Below, one piece after another: positions 35,668 to 44,300 of a stretch of DNA of 64,000 nt. A program made the position numbers and the translations under genes. How positions within the stretch are numbered: the stretch's first letter is position 1; the number at the start of each line of letters is the position of its first letter. This stretch comes from a virus. The notes under the pieces are model-generated. The model did not search any database. It was not told the DNA's origin and was given only the letters and a program-made list of their open reading frames with translations. The stretch covers positions 47,100 to 111,099 of IMG/VR virus record IMGVR_UViG_3300049255_000272; one strand, 5' to 3'.

Positions 35668-36366
35668 GTGGCCAGCATCGCGACCAGCCTGGTGGCACAA
35701 CTCGAGAGGGCCACTGAGGCAGTCAAGGACGAGATTGCCAAAGACGGCCTGATGGCACTGAAGAAAGTGCTCGACGAGGCTGGCTTCCCGCAAAAGCCGA
35801 TGCTCAAGGACTACGAGGTGTTCTCGCACGTTGGCGCCGAGGGCATCGTGTTCGAAATCCTTCTTCAGCTCGAGGCGGTCGACATCGACGTCAAGAAGCT
35901 CGAGGAATCGGCAGCTCGAGCCGCCGAAGCGTACGAAGAAGCGGCCGACAGGACCTACCAGGTTATCGCCCGCGGAGGCTTCAACCGCGTCGCGCGGATG
36001 AAGGATAAGAGGCGGCCTGTTCCAAGTGCGCTCAACAGGCCCAATCGGACCCGGTCCAACTTGCGCCAGTGGGGTCCCAACAGTAGCAAATATGGACCGC
36101 GCAACGCGTTCAAAGGTCCTGAAGAGCGCAAGATGAACCATAGGCTCGCCATGAGCGCGCCGCGCGACATGAACATCAACCGAGAGGGTCGGCTCTCGGT
36201 CACTTTCGAACGCCAGACTCGGGTGGCCAAATCGGGCGACATCCACTTTCCGCAGGGCAAGTTCCAGGGCATCATGAAGAGGTTCATGGATGAGCTGCGG
36301 CAAGTAGTGTTGGAGAAGTTCGCACCGCAGATAGAGAAGATTCTCAAGAACTACATATCCACATGA
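35668..36366 (+). CDS. Putative virion protein
   Basis: The 232-residue protein starts at a GTG 2 bases after the previous stop. The N-terminal helix (MASIATSLVAQLERATEAVK) is followed by a mixed domain, a basic middle (KDKRRPVPSALNRPNRTRSN) and a helical C-terminus (FMDELRQVVLEKFAPQIEKIL). The N-terminal ASIATSLVAQ recalls the RVASR-type tags seen elsewhere but is not identical. The context, inside a block of overlapping + strand genes that leads to the tail sheath, supports a head-tail or neck role. No family is recognised. Confidence 0.5.
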   Translation: MASIATSLVAQLERATEAVKDEIAKDGLMALKKVLDEAGFPQKPMLKDYEVFSHVGAEGIVFEILLQLEAVDIDVKKLEESAARAAEAYEEAADRTYQVIARGGFNRVARMKDKRRPVPSALNRPNRTRSNLRQWGPNSSKYGPRNAFKGPEERKMNHRLAMSAPRDMNINREGRLSVTFERQTRVAKSGDIHFPQGKFQGIMKRFMDELRQVVLEKFAPQIEKILKNYIST

Positions 36367-36911
36367 TGTACTTGGTGACGAACCGATTGCCTTCGAGCCT
36401 GACCATCGAGGACATTGGTGTGCGGCTCGATGGTGCTGGCGGTGCATCCAGCTCGAAGCTCTTGCCCGAGCAGACCTTCATGTCGTCGCGCCAGGTTCGA
36501 GAGTACGAACGCAAGAAGTGGATAACCATAGAGCAGCGCGCTCCCGCCCCAGTTCCGCCGAAACCGCCCATCCCAGTGTGGCCTTTCTCGGCTGCTCCCT
36601 CGCACCCCACAATTCCTCCGCCGGCGCCGCCCGTGGAATCCGCCATGCTCCAAAGCATCATGGCGAAACTCGATAGTATGGCTGCCGCTCTTCAACGGGC
36701 GCCTACCCCGCAAGTCATCTATCAGACGGCCTCTGCTCTTCCCGGTCAAGCCGCGCAGGCAGTCAGCAAGCCTTCTGATGAGCCGATGTTCATACCGAAG
36801 CAGATAGTGCCAGAATCCGCCGAGGTCAAACTCAACGTCCAAACCTCGGAAGCTGACACGGAAGACTTCGACGCCGGACTCGAGGCCCTCAAGAAAGCGC
36901 GCAAGAAGTAA
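36363..36911 (+). CDS. Hypothetical protein with Pro-rich middle
   Basis: The 182-residue protein starts with an ATGATG that overlaps the previous stop. The N-terminal part (MYLVTNRLPSSLTIEDIGVRL) is a likely small beta domain. The middle is Pro-rich (PVPPKPPIPVWPF, TIPPPAPP), followed by a helix (MLQSIMAKLDSMAAALQ) and an acidic C-terminal stretch ending in LEALKKARKK. Its stop overlaps the next start (TAATG). It belongs to the same coupled run as its neighbours. No family is recognised. Confidence 0.5.
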   Translation: MMYLVTNRLPSSLTIEDIGVRLDGAGGASSSKLLPEQTFMSSRQVREYERKKWITIEQRAPAPVPPKPPIPVWPFSAAPSHPTIPPPAPPVESAMLQSIMAKLDSMAAALQRAPTPQVIYQTASALPGQAAQAVSKPSDEPMFIPKQIVPESAEVKLNVQTSEADTEDFDAGLEALKKARKK

Positions 36912-37264
36912 TGCCCCGCCAATCCTTCTGGTCCAACGAAGCAAGGGACTTCCTGCTGGAGTGCGGCAGGCAGGACCTGGTGGATAGTGGGGACGCTCTT
37001 GCTCAGCGGGTGGCGGCCCTGGTGCTGACCGCCCTGGGCCGTCTCGAGCAGTATGCGAAGGGTGACCTATACTCCGGCCGCGGTGGTGTCGACCTTCTGA
37101 ACCACCCGGAGGCACTGGCTCACTTCGACGAGTTCGTGAACAAGCGGCTGCGCGCGGAGATAGTCGTCCTCGAGCAGCTCCTGGCTACCTTCGACGACTT
37201 GCGTGAACGACAGGATTCTGCTCCTGTTCCGGAATCCAAAGATATACTGCCCAGGTGGTACTGA
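36911..37264 (+). CDS. Hypothetical helical protein
   Basis: The 117-residue protein is mainly helical (FLLECGRQDLVDSG, LAQRVAALVLTALGRLEQYA, NKRLRAEIVVLEQLLATFDDLRE). It starts in a TAATG overlap, so translation is coupled to the gene before it. There are no motifs or membrane segments. It is the last gene before the actin-like ATPase, which has its own leader. Confidence 0.5.
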   Translation: MPRQSFWSNEARDFLLECGRQDLVDSGDALAQRVAALVLTALGRLEQYAKGDLYSGRGGVDLLNHPEALAHFDEFVNKRLRAEIVVLEQLLATFDDLRERQDSAPVPESKDILPRWY

Positions 37265-37281
37265 GCTGTATTGTCCTGGAT

Positions 37282-37296
37282 ACGGAGACGCAGACC
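37282..37296 (+). promoter_or_regulatory. Leader motif variant before the actin-like gene
   Basis: ACGGAGACGCAGACC ends 1 base before the ATG at 37298 and matches the element at 1643-1657 at 11 of 15 positions. The GGAG inside it can also act as ribosome binding site. A TATACT sequence lies about 40 bases upstream (37243-37248), inside the end of the previous gene. The match is weak, so this is a lead and not a firm site. Confidence 0.25.
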
Positions 37297-37297
37297 C

Positions 37298-38305
37298 ATG
37301 ACCGACACCAAGAAGCCTGAAGACGCGGGGGTAGGACTCGACTGCGGCACGATGAATTTCGTGGCCGCGCGGCGCAGTGCCAAGAAGATCGTGCACTCCC
37401 GGGTCCGCGACGCCTTCTTGGACCTTCCGCTCGACACCAAGCGGATGCTCAAGATCTCCAACACCGACTACGTGGAGGTCGACGGCAAGCTCCTAGTCAT
37501 CGGTGACAAAGCCCTCGAGACGGCCAACCTGTTCAACAGGGAGGCTCGTCGTCCCATGTCCCAGGGCGTGATCGCCTCGGGCGAAATCGACGCGCAGCAG
37601 GTCATCGGTCTGATGATGAAGCAGATCTTGGGCGAGCCTCGCATGCCCAAGGAGAAGTGCTGCTACTCCATCCCGGCGCCGGCGGTCGACGTCGTGGGGT
37701 CGGACGTGACCTACCACCGGGCAATCCTCGGCAAGATCCTGGGCGAACTCGGGTATCAGGCAGAGCCCGTCAACGAAGCGCTCGCCATCATCTATGCGGA
37801 TTGCACGAAGGAGAGCTTCTCCGGACTCGGCATCTCGTATGGCTCGGGCATGACAAACGTGTGTCTGGCGTACAACGCCATGAGCGCCCTCGAGTTTTCT
37901 CTCGGCAAGGGTGGTGACTGGATCGATGGTGGTGCGGCCAAAGCTGTCAACTCGACGGCGGCCAAGATGTGCGCCGTCAAGGAAGGCGGCATCGACATCA
38001 CCAAGCCCAAGACGCGCGAGGAAGAGGCCATCGCGCTCTTCGTCCAGACACTCATCGATTACACCATCGACGAGTTCAGCAAGCGCTTCGCGAAGGCCAA
38101 GAACGAGCTTCTCGTCCCGAAGCCCATCCCCATCATCGTGTCGGGCGGGACCTCGCTCGCCGGCGGCTTCCTCGACAAGTTCAAGGAGCGCTTCGAGCTT
38201 CATCGCGCCAAGTTCCCCATCCAGATCTCGGAGGTGCGTGGCGCGATCGACCCGATGACGGCCGTCGCGACTGGTCTCCTGATGCTGTCTCAGATGGACG
38301 ACTGA
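37298..38305 (+). CDS. Actin-like ATPase (actin/Hsp70 fold)
   Basis: The ATG at 37298 is preferred over the in-frame TTG at 37271 because GGAGACG precedes it; this gives 335 residues. Residues 11-20 (GVGLDCGTMN) match the phosphate-1 motif of the actin superfamily. GISYGSGMTNV (178-188) is the phosphate-2 position. IPIIVSGGTSLAGGF (277-291) is the adenosine motif. EPVNEALAIIYA fits the 'connect' region. The length is that of MreB/ParM/FtsA-type proteins. It could form filaments that position or segregate phage DNA, or act as a non-filament ATPase (PilM-like). It sits among virion genes just upstream of the tail genes, which is unusual. Confidence 0.75.
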   Translation: MTDTKKPEDAGVGLDCGTMNFVAARRSAKKIVHSRVRDAFLDLPLDTKRMLKISNTDYVEVDGKLLVIGDKALETANLFNREARRPMSQGVIASGEIDAQQVIGLMMKQILGEPRMPKEKCCYSIPAPAVDVVGSDVTYHRAILGKILGELGYQAEPVNEALAIIYADCTKESFSGLGISYGSGMTNVCLAYNAMSALEFSLGKGGDWIDGGAAKAVNSTAAKMCAVKEGGIDITKPKTREEEAIALFVQTLIDYTIDEFSKRFAKAKNELLVPKPIPIIVSGGTSLAGGFLDKFKERFELHRAKFPIQISEVRGAIDPMTAVATGLLMLSQMDD

Positions 38306-38329
38306 GACCTTTATGGCATAGGAGAGCGC

Positions 38330-38581
38330 ATGGCACACATCAAAGGCGCGATGTTCCCGCGGACGTTGTTGACCGAAGCCGACGTCATCGAATTCTGCTA
38401 TCCGGACCTGCACAAGGCCCAGAAGGCGGACAAGGGCGCTGCACCTCCTCCCCCTCCCACCCCGGCCGCTACGCCGAAGTCCAAAGCGAAGAAGGCAAAG
38501 GTCGAAGTCGACGATTCCGAGCGCACGACTCTCCCGGCTCCCGAGCCTGCAACGGAACCGGATCCGTTCAAAGGAGTCTGA
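38330..38581 (+). CDS. Small Pro/Lys-rich hypothetical protein
   Basis: The 83-residue protein starts with a short ordered part (MFPRTLLTEADVIEFCYPDL, residues 8-27). A disordered stretch follows: PPPPPTPAA, then KSKAKKAKVE, then PAPEPATEPDP. GGAGAGCGC precedes the ATG. It is probably a small tail-associated or scaffold-like protein. No family is recognised. Confidence 0.5.
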   Translation: MAHIKGAMFPRTLLTEADVIEFCYPDLHKAQKADKGAAPPPPPTPAATPKSKAKKAKVEVDDSERTTLPAPEPATEPDPFKGV

Positions 38582-38605
38582 CCTGGGCTCGGGTGGAGGC
38601 CCGCT

Positions 38606-39988
38606 GTGAAGAATTGGCTCACCAACGCCACGAAAGAGCGGGTCATCCACGAACTCAAGCAGATCCTCTACGATCACCCGAGGTATCGAGAGGACTCCGA
38701 GAACGTCCAGAACAAGTTCTCGTTTGAGCAGCGGCCCCAGCGCGGCATTATCGTTGATAACACGACGGCTGACCGTGTTCGCCTGAGCGCGGACAACTAC
38801 GTCGGCCGTCTGTCGTCATTCGTGATGCTCGCGCCAGTCAAGAACTTCCCGGGCACTTCACTCGAGTGGACCCGCGAGAATTTCACCATTCTCGAGGAAG
38901 TCAACCCGGACAGAAGTGTCTTCCCGACTCCGCCTGGCGTCTACATCGTCACGGTGCAGGAGCTTCCAGACGACGCTCGCCAGAAGCCGGGAAAGTTCAT
39001 CGTAGACCCGATCATCACGGTCCTAAACGAGCCGCTCATCTACTTCACGAACTCGGCGGATCAATACGCTCAGCTTTCTCACGAGAACGTGTATCCGGGC
39101 TCGCTGCGTCTGTCGCTCAACAACAGACGCGTCCTCGTTCCTGGGGTCGACTACTCGGTCAACTACGAGGCCGAGGATAACACCACCGTCGTTACGTTCC
39201 TGCAGCCGACTCCCGCCGGCGATTCCATTTTCGCCAACTACAGGTACCAGCTGCCTCAGCAGGGTCCCTACGACTTCTACCGCGATTGGACGGATATTCA
39301 GTCTATCCCCGGCGCTGTTCTGGCGTTCGGAGACCGCGTGCAGAAGGGCGACCAAATGGCCATCGTCGTCACCGGAACTCGCGGCGAGGTGGCCGAAGTT
39401 TACGGTGGCAAGTTCGAGGTCACTTTCAGCCTCATCGTGTTCGCTCGTGATGCGACCGACAGAGAGCGCATGAGTGACTACGTGGTCGAGAAGTTCCTCG
39501 AGCGGCAGAACGTCCTCGGGTTCGAGGGACTTGAGCTTCTCGACATCACTCCCGGCGGCGAGAGTGAAGAGGTCTACAACGCCGAGATCGACGACTACTA
39601 CTACGAGAGCGCGGTCACCCTTTCGCTGCGCGTGGACTGGGAGACCTGGGTCCCGTTGCCGATCGTCATCAACCGCACGGACCTCACGTCCGAATCGCAG
39701 GCCAACACCCTTGGTTTCCTCTCGGGCGCAGCCTCCTACGATTTGCTCCAGTTGGCCACCGAGCTTGGGATCAATGGGGTGCCGGTCAAGATTGGCAAGA
39801 AGCTGACCTACGAGCGTGTTTTGAGTCCGTTTATAACGCTACTAATTGGTAGTGTTATTCAATGGCATCATCAAAATCCGTCTGGACAATTTACTGTCAT
39901 ACACATACTGACTCTGGTCGTCGTTACATTGGTATCACTTCTCGGACAATGGAGAAGCGATGGAAAGACCATGTCTCGACTGCCCTGA
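38606..39988 (+). CDS. Tail protein with C-terminus disturbed by an endonuclease insertion
   Basis: The gene starts at GTG 38606 (GGAGG 6 bases upstream). The encoded 460 residues fall into two parts. Up to about residue 407 (base 39826) the sequence is a normal beta-rich virion protein, with GVYIVTVQELPDD, LRLSLNNRRVLVPGVDY and FEVTFSLIVFARDATDRERM; this resembles tail-completion or baseplate-type proteins. The rest (ITLLIGSVIQWHHQN ... LTLVVVTLVSLLGQW) is hydrophobic and read out of frame through the GIY-YIG gene. The composition turns AT-rich at about 39826. The natural end of the gene was probably lost when the endonuclease gene arrived, or the tail is simply read-through with no function. 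Confidence 0.6.
   Translation: MKNWLTNATKERVIHELKQILYDHPRYREDSENVQNKFSFEQRPQRGIIVDNTTADRVRLSADNYVGRLSSFVMLAPVKNFPGTSLEWTRENFTILEEVNPDRSVFPTPPGVYIVTVQELPDDARQKPGKFIVDPIITVLNEPLIYFTNSADQYAQLSHENVYPGSLRLSLNNRRVLVPGVDYSVNYEAEDNTTVVTFLQPTPAGDSIFANYRYQLPQQGPYDFYRDWTDIQSIPGAVLAFGDRVQKGDQMAIVVTGTRGEVAEVYGGKFEVTFSLIVFARDATDRERMSDYVVEKFLERQNVLGFEGLELLDITPGGESEEVYNAEIDDYYYESAVTLSLRVDWETWVPLPIVINRTDLTSESQANTLGFLSGAASYDLLQLATELGINGVPVKIGKKLTYERVLSPFITLLIGSVIQWHHQNPSGQFTVIHILTLVVVTLVSLLGQWRSDGKTMSRLP
39835..39856 (+). other. RNA hairpin before the GIY-YIG start
   Basis: AACGCTAC (39835-39842) pairs with GTAGTGTT (39849-39856), 8 pairs including one G-T, with a 6-base loop. It ends 5 bases before the ATG at 39862. 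Phage T4 homing-endonuclease genes often have such leader hairpins, which limit their translation. It lies exactly at the junction where base composition changes. Confidence 0.45.
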
Positions 39989-40711
39989 GAAGTAAGGGCG
40001 GACGTTGGCACTTTCCGAATGCTATTCGCAAATATGGACCGGACGCCTTCTCCCACGAAGTCCTAGAGACTTGTCAAAATATCGAAGTTGCGAATCTAGC
40101 AGAAGAATGTTGGATCGAATTTTTTTAACACTCGGAATCCAGAGATTGGATTCAACATCATGCGTGGGGGTCTTCATGTTCCACACCCAACGAAGAACCC
40201 GTGGGATGATCCCGATTTTCGTGATAAATGTACTTCCGCTTCCAGGAAGCGCGCTCGAGATCCTGCTTGGCGAGCCAAAGTGTCTGCGTCACACAAGGGT
40301 GTGAAACTTAGTCCAGAACATTGTGCAGCGATTGCTCGATCAAGGCTTGGAAAGCCCCTGAGTCCCATAGCGATTGCGAAAGCTTTGCCGAAAATTATAG
40401 AAAAAATGTTGCATCCTGACATGCAAACATTACTTTCGGAATCGAGCAGGAAAAACTGGAACGATGCTAACTACCGCACCAAAGTGACGGCTAACATCTC
40501 ATCAGCGCTGCTTGATAAATGGAAAGACCCCGAATTTCGTGCGAAGAAAATAAGTTACACATCCACTCAAAAGATTTGTAAGAAACATGGCTTAATTCCA
40601 CTCAATGAGTGCTATGTTGGCAGGACTCATTTAGACGCTCCGAGAATTGAGTGCAAGCTTTGCGTTGACGCACGCAACAAACAGCGACGAGACTCTCATA
40701 AGGTATTGTGA
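39862..40711 (+). pseudogene. GIY-YIG homing endonuclease, split by a +1 frameshift
   Basis: Frame 1 (39862-40128, 88 residues) holds the GIY-YIG nuclease core: WTIYCHTH, RRYIGITSRTMEKRWKDH. It reaches EECWIEFF and then TAA. A run of seven T (40120-40126) lies there. Skipping one T gives FFNTRNPEIGFNIMRGG and joins the open frame that continues to 40711. That second part carries repeated DNA-binding modules of the NUMOD type (NPWDDPDFRDKC, SPEHCAAIARSRLGKPLS, KWKDPEFRAKK) and a C-terminal Cys motif (IECKLCVDARN). So the intact protein would be about 280 residues. It is either a decayed gene, a case of slippage at the T-run, or an error in the read. The AT-rich composition marks it as acquired. 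Confidence 0.75.
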
Positions 40712-40714
40712 ACT

Positions 40715-41164
40715 GTGCCGATTTTTGAGTATCGCTGCGAGCCCTGCAACGCGGAGTTCGAGGAGACCCTCGTCAACCAGGACGATATCAAGCAGTACGA
40801 GAATGCCCATCCATGTCCCGGATGTGGCCAATTGGCACCGCGGGCTGGAGTCTCTCTCACCAACTTTAGCTTCAAGGGTGGTGTGAGAGGAGAGAGTGGA
40901 GTGCACGGCCAGTCGGGCGTGCATGATCTCGACTACCCCTCCCTAGATAAAGCTGTTGGCCGGAGTGCAGCCAAGCGCTGGAACCGAATCAACGGAGAAC
41001 AGGCGGAACGTGACAAGGTGCGGCGCGAGACTGGCGCCGCTGCCATCGCGAAGGAGCCTGGCAAAGACAAGAACACCTTCCGGCCTGCGGATGGTGAGAG
41101 TCTCAAGGTCCGTGAGATGGGAGTCGCCCGCTACTTGGTCGAAAAGCGTAAAGCTGGCGACTGA
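40715..41164 (+). CDS. FmdB-family zinc-ribbon protein
   Basis: The 149-residue protein starts at a GTG (VPIFEYRCEPC), which is the standard beginning of FmdB zinc ribbons. Cys8-xx-Cys11 and the later PCPGCGQL pair form the zinc site. The rest is a Lys/Arg/Gly-rich, partly disordered tail. Such proteins are common in phages; bacterial relatives are described as regulatory. AAGGT lies 12 bases upstream, inside the end of the GIY-YIG gene. It closes the block before the sheath leader. Confidence 0.65.
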   Translation: MPIFEYRCEPCNAEFEETLVNQDDIKQYENAHPCPGCGQLAPRAGVSLTNFSFKGGVRGESGVHGQSGVHDLDYPSLDKAVGRSAAKRWNRINGEQAERDKVRRETGAAAIAKEPGKDKNTFRPADGESLKVREMGVARYLVEKRKAGD

Positions 41165-41196
41165 TCACGAAATTTTGATATTCGAGCTTTCATGAT

Positions 41197-41278
41197 GGGC
41201 GACGTTTGGAGCCCAGCTCGGATACGCATACCAATCTCGATACGCAGACCACGTCGCCCGCCGATACCAATACGCATA
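41197..41278 (+). promoter_or_regulatory. Structured leader of the tail sheath gene
   Basis: The 145-base gap before the sheath gene has a 9-base inverted repeat (GGGCGACGT at 41197-41205 and ACGTCGCCC at 41251-41259). It also has three copies of an ATACGCA core (about 41222, 41240 and 41270), two of them extending to ATACGCATA; ACGCATAC is shared with the leader elements near 1643 and 19589. It is likely to hold the promoter and 5' leader for the most abundant tail protein. Which part is promoter and which is RNA structure cannot be told from the sequence. Confidence 0.4.
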
Positions 41279-41309
41279 TTTAGACTTCTGCTCGACCAAG
41301 GGAGCTAAG

Positions 41310-44300
41310 ATGGGCATCGGACCTTTCTCGACCTACGCGCCCCCCGGCGTTTACGTGCAAACGCTGGCCGAGCCGGTGCTGAACCAGATCCTCGGCGGGT
41401 TGCGGGTCCCAGTTCTGATCGGAGTCGCGCAGGAGAGCCTGACGCAGACGAACTTCGAGCTGATTCGCGGCTCCAGCAGCGTCGCTGACACGCCGGTGTA
41501 CGGCGAGGATCCCACTGGCCGTTTCGTGGTCAGCGGAACGAACGCGCAGCCCGTGCTCGGCAACGCCAACGGGACGATCACGAAGTTCAAGGTGCGCAAC
41601 TACCCGATCGTCGATGGATCGGGCGTGGGCAAGGTCACCTACGACACCACGAAGGTGTCGGTCACGGTCAACGGCAGCCAAGCAGTGGTTTCGGCCGTCG
41701 ACGGACAGAACGGCATCATCCAGCTGCTCATCCCGCCGCAGCCGACTGACATCGTCGCGGTCAACTACTACTTCCACCGTGGCGACACTCGGATCACCGA
41801 CAACGTCTCGCCGCAAGTCACGCCGACTCCGGGCATCCTCGTGGCGCCCAAGGCCGAGACCTACAACATCATCCTCGGCGTCAACGACACGCTGCAACTG
41901 ACGGTCGATGACACGAACACCGTCGCCATCAAGCTGACGGCCGGCGCCACGCGCGCCGCCTCGGACATCGCCAACGACATCAACGCGGCAAACGTCACGG
42001 ACCTCACGGCGTCGGTGCACGTCGACAACCAGGGCCTGAACCACGTTCAGCTGGTGTCGCAGGGCAACATCCTGGTGGGCTCGGGCAACGCCAACGGCGC
42101 CCTCGGCTTCAACCCGGGACAAACCACGGGCCGCAACAATGCGTTCCGCGTCTACAACGGACCGATCGTCGATGGTTCGGGCGGCGGCATCACGACCACC
42201 GACCCCTCGAAGGTCACCGTGCTGGTCAACAACCAGCAGGTTCTCGCCGCAGCTGTCGACGGACAGCACCAGACCGTGACGCTGCCCTTCGCCCCGAAGC
42301 CTGGGTCGATCGTCGCCATCACGTACTACTTCAACACGTGGCAGGACACGTTCGACTACCTGCCCAACAGCAACGTCCTGTCGGTCACCAACTGCGGTAT
42401 TGGCCCCGGCCGCACCGACTTCGTGAACGGCCCGGACTTCGTCATCGTCAACAACGGCGAGCAGTCCACCATCCAGTGGGGCACCGCCTTCACGGTGGCG
42501 GCTGGCAACACGACGGGCACGGCGAACTTCGACTCGACGGTCATCACGGGCCTTCTGGTCGACAACCGCATCTTCGCGGCTCCGCTCGCCCGCTACACCG
42601 ACCCGACGACCAACCAGGTCAGCACTACCAAGTTCGTGATGCCGCTGTCGCCGACGACTGGCAACGGCCGCGACACGCCGCTGGGTCAGTCGCTCTACCA
42701 GACGATCACCAACGGCCGCATCGACCTTCCGACCAACCGTCCGGATCTCGTCATCGTCTACGTCGGCAAGAGCTGGCGTGACGCGCAGGCGCATCCTCCG
42801 GTTCAGGTCAACGCGGTCGATTCTTCGACCAACATCGTGACCCTGGCCAATCCGGTCCCGGCCGACTACCAGGCGTTCGCGACCTTCTGGTACAACCGCA
42901 TCGGCGAGGACGTCTTCACCTTCTCGGTGCAGACCGTGGGTCCGAGCGGAGTGGGCCAGTACACCGTGTCGTCGGCGGCAACCGGCGGCAACCTCTTCAA
43001 CGTGACGTTCGGCACGGTCTCGGGTCTGTCCAAGCAGGTCCAGTGGCCGAGCGGCGTGCAGAACAACCCGGATGCGTTCCTCACGGGCGCAGGAAGCCCG
43101 GTCCCGGAGACGGTGACCGTCCAGTTCCTCGACTCGCTGGACCCCGCGTACGGCGCCTCGTTCACCAACGCCAATCCCGAGCCGTACGACCTGTACACCT
43201 TCAGCCAGAACTTCGGCGGGGTGGTCATCGACGGCAACGCGCCGGTCACGGTCAACCTGGGCACTGCCTTCCCGGCTCTGCTCCTCGGTCAGCCCGTCGC
43301 CAACCCCAACGCGTTGGTCTTCGCATCGACCGACTACATCGCGCTCAACATCGACGGCATCAACATCGCTGCGGTCCCCATGGTCGGGATCACGACGATG
43401 GCCGGCGTGGTGTCCGCGCTCAACACGGCGATCGATGCTGACGTCCAGACTCACAAGGACGGAACCGGCACCTTCTTCAGCACGGCACCGAACAACCTCG
43501 TGTCGGCCACCTCATTCGCGGGCGGCACCGAGGCGATCCTGCAGATCAAGGGCCGCAACGTCAACAGCTCGGCGCTCTCCGGCCTCATCTCGAACGCCAC
43601 TGTCATCACGCCGGTCGGCGCGGGACAGTCCAACGGCGCTCCGAAGGTCGGCCTGCAGAGCAACAACACCTCGGTGGGCTCGTACAACGCTTTGAACCAG
43701 CCGGCCCAGCTCGTCGGTACGGCCATCGCGCCCTACAACATCTCGCAAGGCGTCAACGACAGCCTCCAGCTGTCGGTCGACGGCCAGCAGTTCGGCGTCA
43801 CTCTGCCGTCCGGCCCCGCCGTTCCTCTGAACGACGTGGTCACGGCCATCAACGACGCGTTCCTCTCGGTCGCGTCTCCGACTGACGTGGCGGCGATGAC
43901 GGCCAGCCTCATCACGGTCGTCAACAACATCCGCACGCAGTACAACGCGCACGTTGGGTCGGTATACCCGACGGGTTACCACCTGTACGCGGACGGCCCG
44001 ACTGCGCTCGCGGTCACGACCGTCACGAACAATGGCGGTCTCTTCGAGGTGCAGACCACGACGCCGTGCCCCTTCGGCACCGGCACTGTGGTCGCCATCA
44101 CGGGTGTCACCGGCACGGGTGGCATGACCGCGGCGATCAACCAGTCGTGGACCGTGACGATGCTCGACGCGACCCACTTCACGCTCAACGGGTCGGTGTT
44201 CACCGGCGCGTACACGAGCGGTGGTGATGTCACGGCGGCTTACGAGCCCCTGGCTGCGGCAGTCGATCTTCCGACCGCCATCGCCCTGGTCAACGACCTG

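Noticed and set aside
39819-40730. A group I intron with flanking TTTTGAGT repeats around the GIY-YIG gene
   Set aside because: Joining at the repeats would shift the reading frame, and the downstream FmdB gene has its own natural start. No intron core was recognised. An 8-base repeat can occur by chance.
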